From J005 sp964613235 (lineage in GTDB: Bacteria > Pseudomonadota > Zetaproteobacteria > Mariprofundales > Mariprofundaceae), in contig CAZTGM010000026.1 of assembly GCA_964613235.1 (NCBI GenBank), positions 1 to 24,239 on the forward strand: a stretch of 24,239 nucleotides of DNA, given 5' to 3'. Positions 22,522 to 24,239 of this stretch are shown piece after piece (the stretch's first letter is position 1; the number at the start of each line of letters is the position of its first letter). A program made the translations under genes and the position numbers. The notes below the pieces were generated by a model. The model saw only the letters and a program-made list of their open reading frames with translations, searched no databases and had not been told where the DNA came from.

Positions 22522-22863
22522 GTGAAACAGATTGTTGCTGTGATCAAGCCGTTCAAGCTTGATGATGTGAAAGATGCGCTGCTTGAAGCCGGTATTTCCG
22601 GTATGACGGTCACCGAGGTCAAAGGGCACGGACGCCAGAAGGGGCACACCGAGCTATATCGTGGTGCGGAATATGTCGTTGATTTTGTGCCTAAGGTGGA
22701 AATCAGTGTTGTGGTTACCGACGAACGCGTGGATGAAGTGGTGGAGACCATCCGGGAAGCGGCCAATACCGGCAAGGTCGGTGATGGCAAGATTTTCGTT
22801 TCGGCGGTGGAGCGGGTCATCCGTATTCGCACCGGTGAGGAAAACCAGGACGCACTGCTTTAG
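22522..22863 (+). CDS. glnK: P-II nitrogen regulatory protein, second copy
   Basis: Second P-II protein of 113 residues, clearly paralogous to the first. The T-loop is GRQKGHTELYRGAEYVVDFVPK with Y51, and the B-loop is ANTGKVGDGKIFV with K90, so uridylylation and ligand binding should be intact. Differences lie at H36 (tyrosine in the first copy) and in the segment VEISVVVTDERVDEVVETIREA, which could set partner choice. The start is a GTG at 22522 preceded by AAAGGGGGAA (22506-22515); the open frame to 22462 runs into the promoter. It lies 45 bp before the second amt gene and is presumably dedicated to it. Confidence 0.94.
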   Translation: MKQIVAVIKPFKLDDVKDALLEAGISGMTVTEVKGHGRQKGHTELYRGAEYVVDFVPKVEISVVVTDERVDEVVETIREAANTGKVGDGKIFVSAVERVIRIRTGEENQDALL

Positions 22864-22908
22864 AGAATTAATCATTTTATTATTTAATATCAGGGGGATA
22901 AACAAACA

Positions 22909-24120
22909 ATGAATACTGCAGGATTCGATGTATTTTTTCTCACCATGGGTGCAGCCATGGTGTTGGCCATGCATGCCGGCTTTGCCTTTCTTGAGGTAGG
23001 CACGGTACGCAAAAAGAATCAGGTGAATGCACTGGTTCGCGTACTCAGTGATTTCGGGTTTTCGACACTGGCCTATTTCTTCGTCGGCTTTTTTATGGCC
23101 TATGGCATTACGTTTTTTGCGCCGGTGTCCGAAATTTCGGTCATTGGCGACAAGGCCAACGGCTATGAAATGGTCCATTTCTTTTTCTTGCTGACCTTTG
23201 CCGCAGCCATTCCGGCCATTATTTCCGGTGGTATTACCGAGCGTGTTCGTTTCTGGCCGAATGCCGTGGCAACATTGCTATTGGTCGGCCTGGTCTATCC
23301 GTTCTATGAGGGGATGATCTGGGGCGGTAATTTCGGTTACCAGGCTTGGCTGGAGACAGCGTTTGGCGCAGGCTTTCATGACTTTGCCGGATCTGTTGTT
23401 GTGCATGGCATGGGCGGTTTTCTAGCACTAGGTGCTGTCGTGTTACTCGGGGCTCGCAGAGGGCGCTATACAGCGGATGGCAGGATCAATGCCATCCTGC
23501 CGTCAAATATTCCATTCCTCGCCCTGGGGTCATGGATTCTGTGCGTGGGGTGGTTCGGTTTTAACGTTATGAGTGCAGGCACGGCGGATGCTGCCTCCGG
23601 TCTGGTGGCCATCAATTCACTGTTGGCCATGGTTGGTGGTTTGATTGCAGCGCTGGTTGTTGGCCGGAACGATCCCGGTTTCGTACACAATGGCGCGCTG
23701 GCTGGCCTGGTAGCGATCTGTGCCGGTTCCGATATTGTGCATCCGATCGGCGCGCTGGTAATTGGTGCCATAGGCGGTGTTGGATTTGTGTTTGGTTTTC
23801 AACTTATTCAGAACAAGTTTAAGGTCGATGACGTGCTGGGTGTCGTACCGTTACATGGCGGAGCTGGCATCTGGGGTGGTATTGCCGCCGGTATATTCGG
23901 TTCCGAGGCGTTGGGTGGTGCCGGTGGCGTAACCTTCATGGCGCAACTGGTCGGTACGCTGACCGGACTGGTTATCGCTGTTGCAGGTGGTTTTATCGTC
24001 TATGGAGTGGTCAGGGCAATCATGGGATTGCGGATGGATGAGGAAGATGAATATCGTGGTGCGGATTTGTCAATCCATCAGATCAGTGCCTATCCTGAAG
24101 AGGATATGGCGCGGCACTGA
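22909..24120 (+). CDS. amt: Ammonium transporter of a divergent subfamily
   Basis: Amt/Mep/Rh-family protein of 403 residues, without a signal peptide, starting MNTAGFDVFFLTMGAAMVLAMHAGFAFLEVGTVRKKN. The second pore histidine is kept (H316 in VVPLHGGAGIWGG), as are D158 in HDFAGSVVVH, WFGFN (215-219) and S222. Aligned without gaps to the first AmtB, the first pore histidine is replaced: YPFYEGMIWGG has E134-G135 where the other has C-H. The cytoplasmic tail is short (RMDEEDEYRGADLSIHQISAYPEEDMARH). The start ATG follows AGGGGGAT. Transport, altered selectivity or ammonium sensing are all possible. Confidence 0.92.
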   Translation: MNTAGFDVFFLTMGAAMVLAMHAGFAFLEVGTVRKKNQVNALVRVLSDFGFSTLAYFFVGFFMAYGITFFAPVSEISVIGDKANGYEMVHFFFLLTFAAAIPAIISGGITERVRFWPNAVATLLLVGLVYPFYEGMIWGGNFGYQAWLETAFGAGFHDFAGSVVVHGMGGFLALGAVVLLGARRGRYTADGRINAILPSNIPFLALGSWILCVGWFGFNVMSAGTADAASGLVAINSLLAMVGGLIAALVVGRNDPGFVHNGALAGLVAICAGSDIVHPIGALVIGAIGGVGFVFGFQLIQNKFKVDDVLGVVPLHGGAGIWGGIAAGIFGSEALGGAGGVTFMAQLVGTLTGLVIAVAGGFIVYGVVRAIMGLRMDEEDEYRGADLSIHQISAYPEEDMARH

Positions 24121-24142
24121 TTGCGCTGAACGCGACGAAATG

Positions 24143-24176
24143 CAGGCGCGGTTGTCAAAACCGCGCCTGTTTTTTT
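24143..24176 (+). terminator. Strong terminator after the second amt gene
   Basis: CAGGCGCGGTT (24143-24153) pairs perfectly with AACCGCGCCTG (24159-24169) around GTCAA and is followed by seven T residues. It closes the nitrogen region. Confidence 0.93.
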
Positions 24177-24216
24177 GTGTTCATAACACTGCTGTCCGGT
24201 TAAGAAATTAGCAGGA

Positions 24217-24226
24217 AGAAAGGAGG
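24217..24226 (+). promoter_or_regulatory. Possible ribosome binding site of a gene beyond the window
   Basis: AGAAAGGAGG is a strong Shine-Dalgarno sequence 13 bp before the window ends. No ATG, GTG or TTG follows within the window, so the gene, if any, starts just outside. Confidence 0.3.
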
Positions 24227-24239
24227 CCTGAATTCGCAA

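Noticed and set aside
24177..24189. Small inverted repeat GTGTT-CAT-AACAC after the last terminator
   Set aside because: A 5-bp stem with a 3-nt loop is too weak to call and is likely chance.

Overview
The window looks like ordinary chromosome of a Gram-negative proteobacterium. It carries an outer-membrane lipoprotein carrier (LolA), three predicted outer-membrane barrels and two good sigma-54 promoters. The ftsK-lolA-rarA-crcB order is shared with gammaproteobacteria. RNase J, a membrane pyrophosphatase, the CPLC-type PyrE and two ammonium transporters argue against an enteric-type genome. A free-living lineage such as a zetaproteobacterium (Mariprofundus-like) would fit, but that placement is inference and no marker gene here settles it.

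Region by region: (1) 47-1492 is a complete IS4-family insertion sequence with terminal inverted repeats and an exact 9-bp target duplication, just upstream of ppa. (2) 1565-4160 encodes two unrelated pyrophosphatases, soluble Ppa and membrane-bound ion-pumping HppA, separated by a terminator. (3) 4170-6316 holds a class-V aminotransferase-fold enzyme, a small outer-membrane barrel and a short two-helix membrane protein. (4) 6260-6820 (minus) is a macro-domain ADP-ribose hydrolase, divergent from the thiL-pgpA-cinA operon (6847-9267). (5) 9272-10045 (minus) is a HAD-IIA phosphatase, divergent from the tightly packed series pyrE-rnj-ftsK-lolA-fadL-like-rarA-crcB (10145-18014). (6) argB and a membrane protein (18009-19408) run on the minus strand and converge on crcB. 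(7) 19581-24176 is a nitrogen-acquisition region: a TorF-like porin, glnK and amtB behind one sigma-54 promoter, then a second glnK-amtB pair behind its own sigma-54 promoter, ending in a strong terminator.

How the genes work together: the last region is the most coherent system. The porin would let small solutes across the outer membrane, the two Amt proteins would move or sense ammonium at the inner membrane, and each Amt has its own P-II regulator. The two Amt proteins differ: the first has the canonical pore histidines, while the second lacks the first of the pair, which makes it the most interesting protein here. The rest is mostly housekeeping: PPi hydrolysis, thiamine and phosphatidylglycerol synthesis, NMN recycling, pyrimidine and arginine synthesis, RNA decay, chromosome segregation, lipoprotein export and fork repair. 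I saw no CRISPR array, tRNA, rRNA, prophage or defence island.
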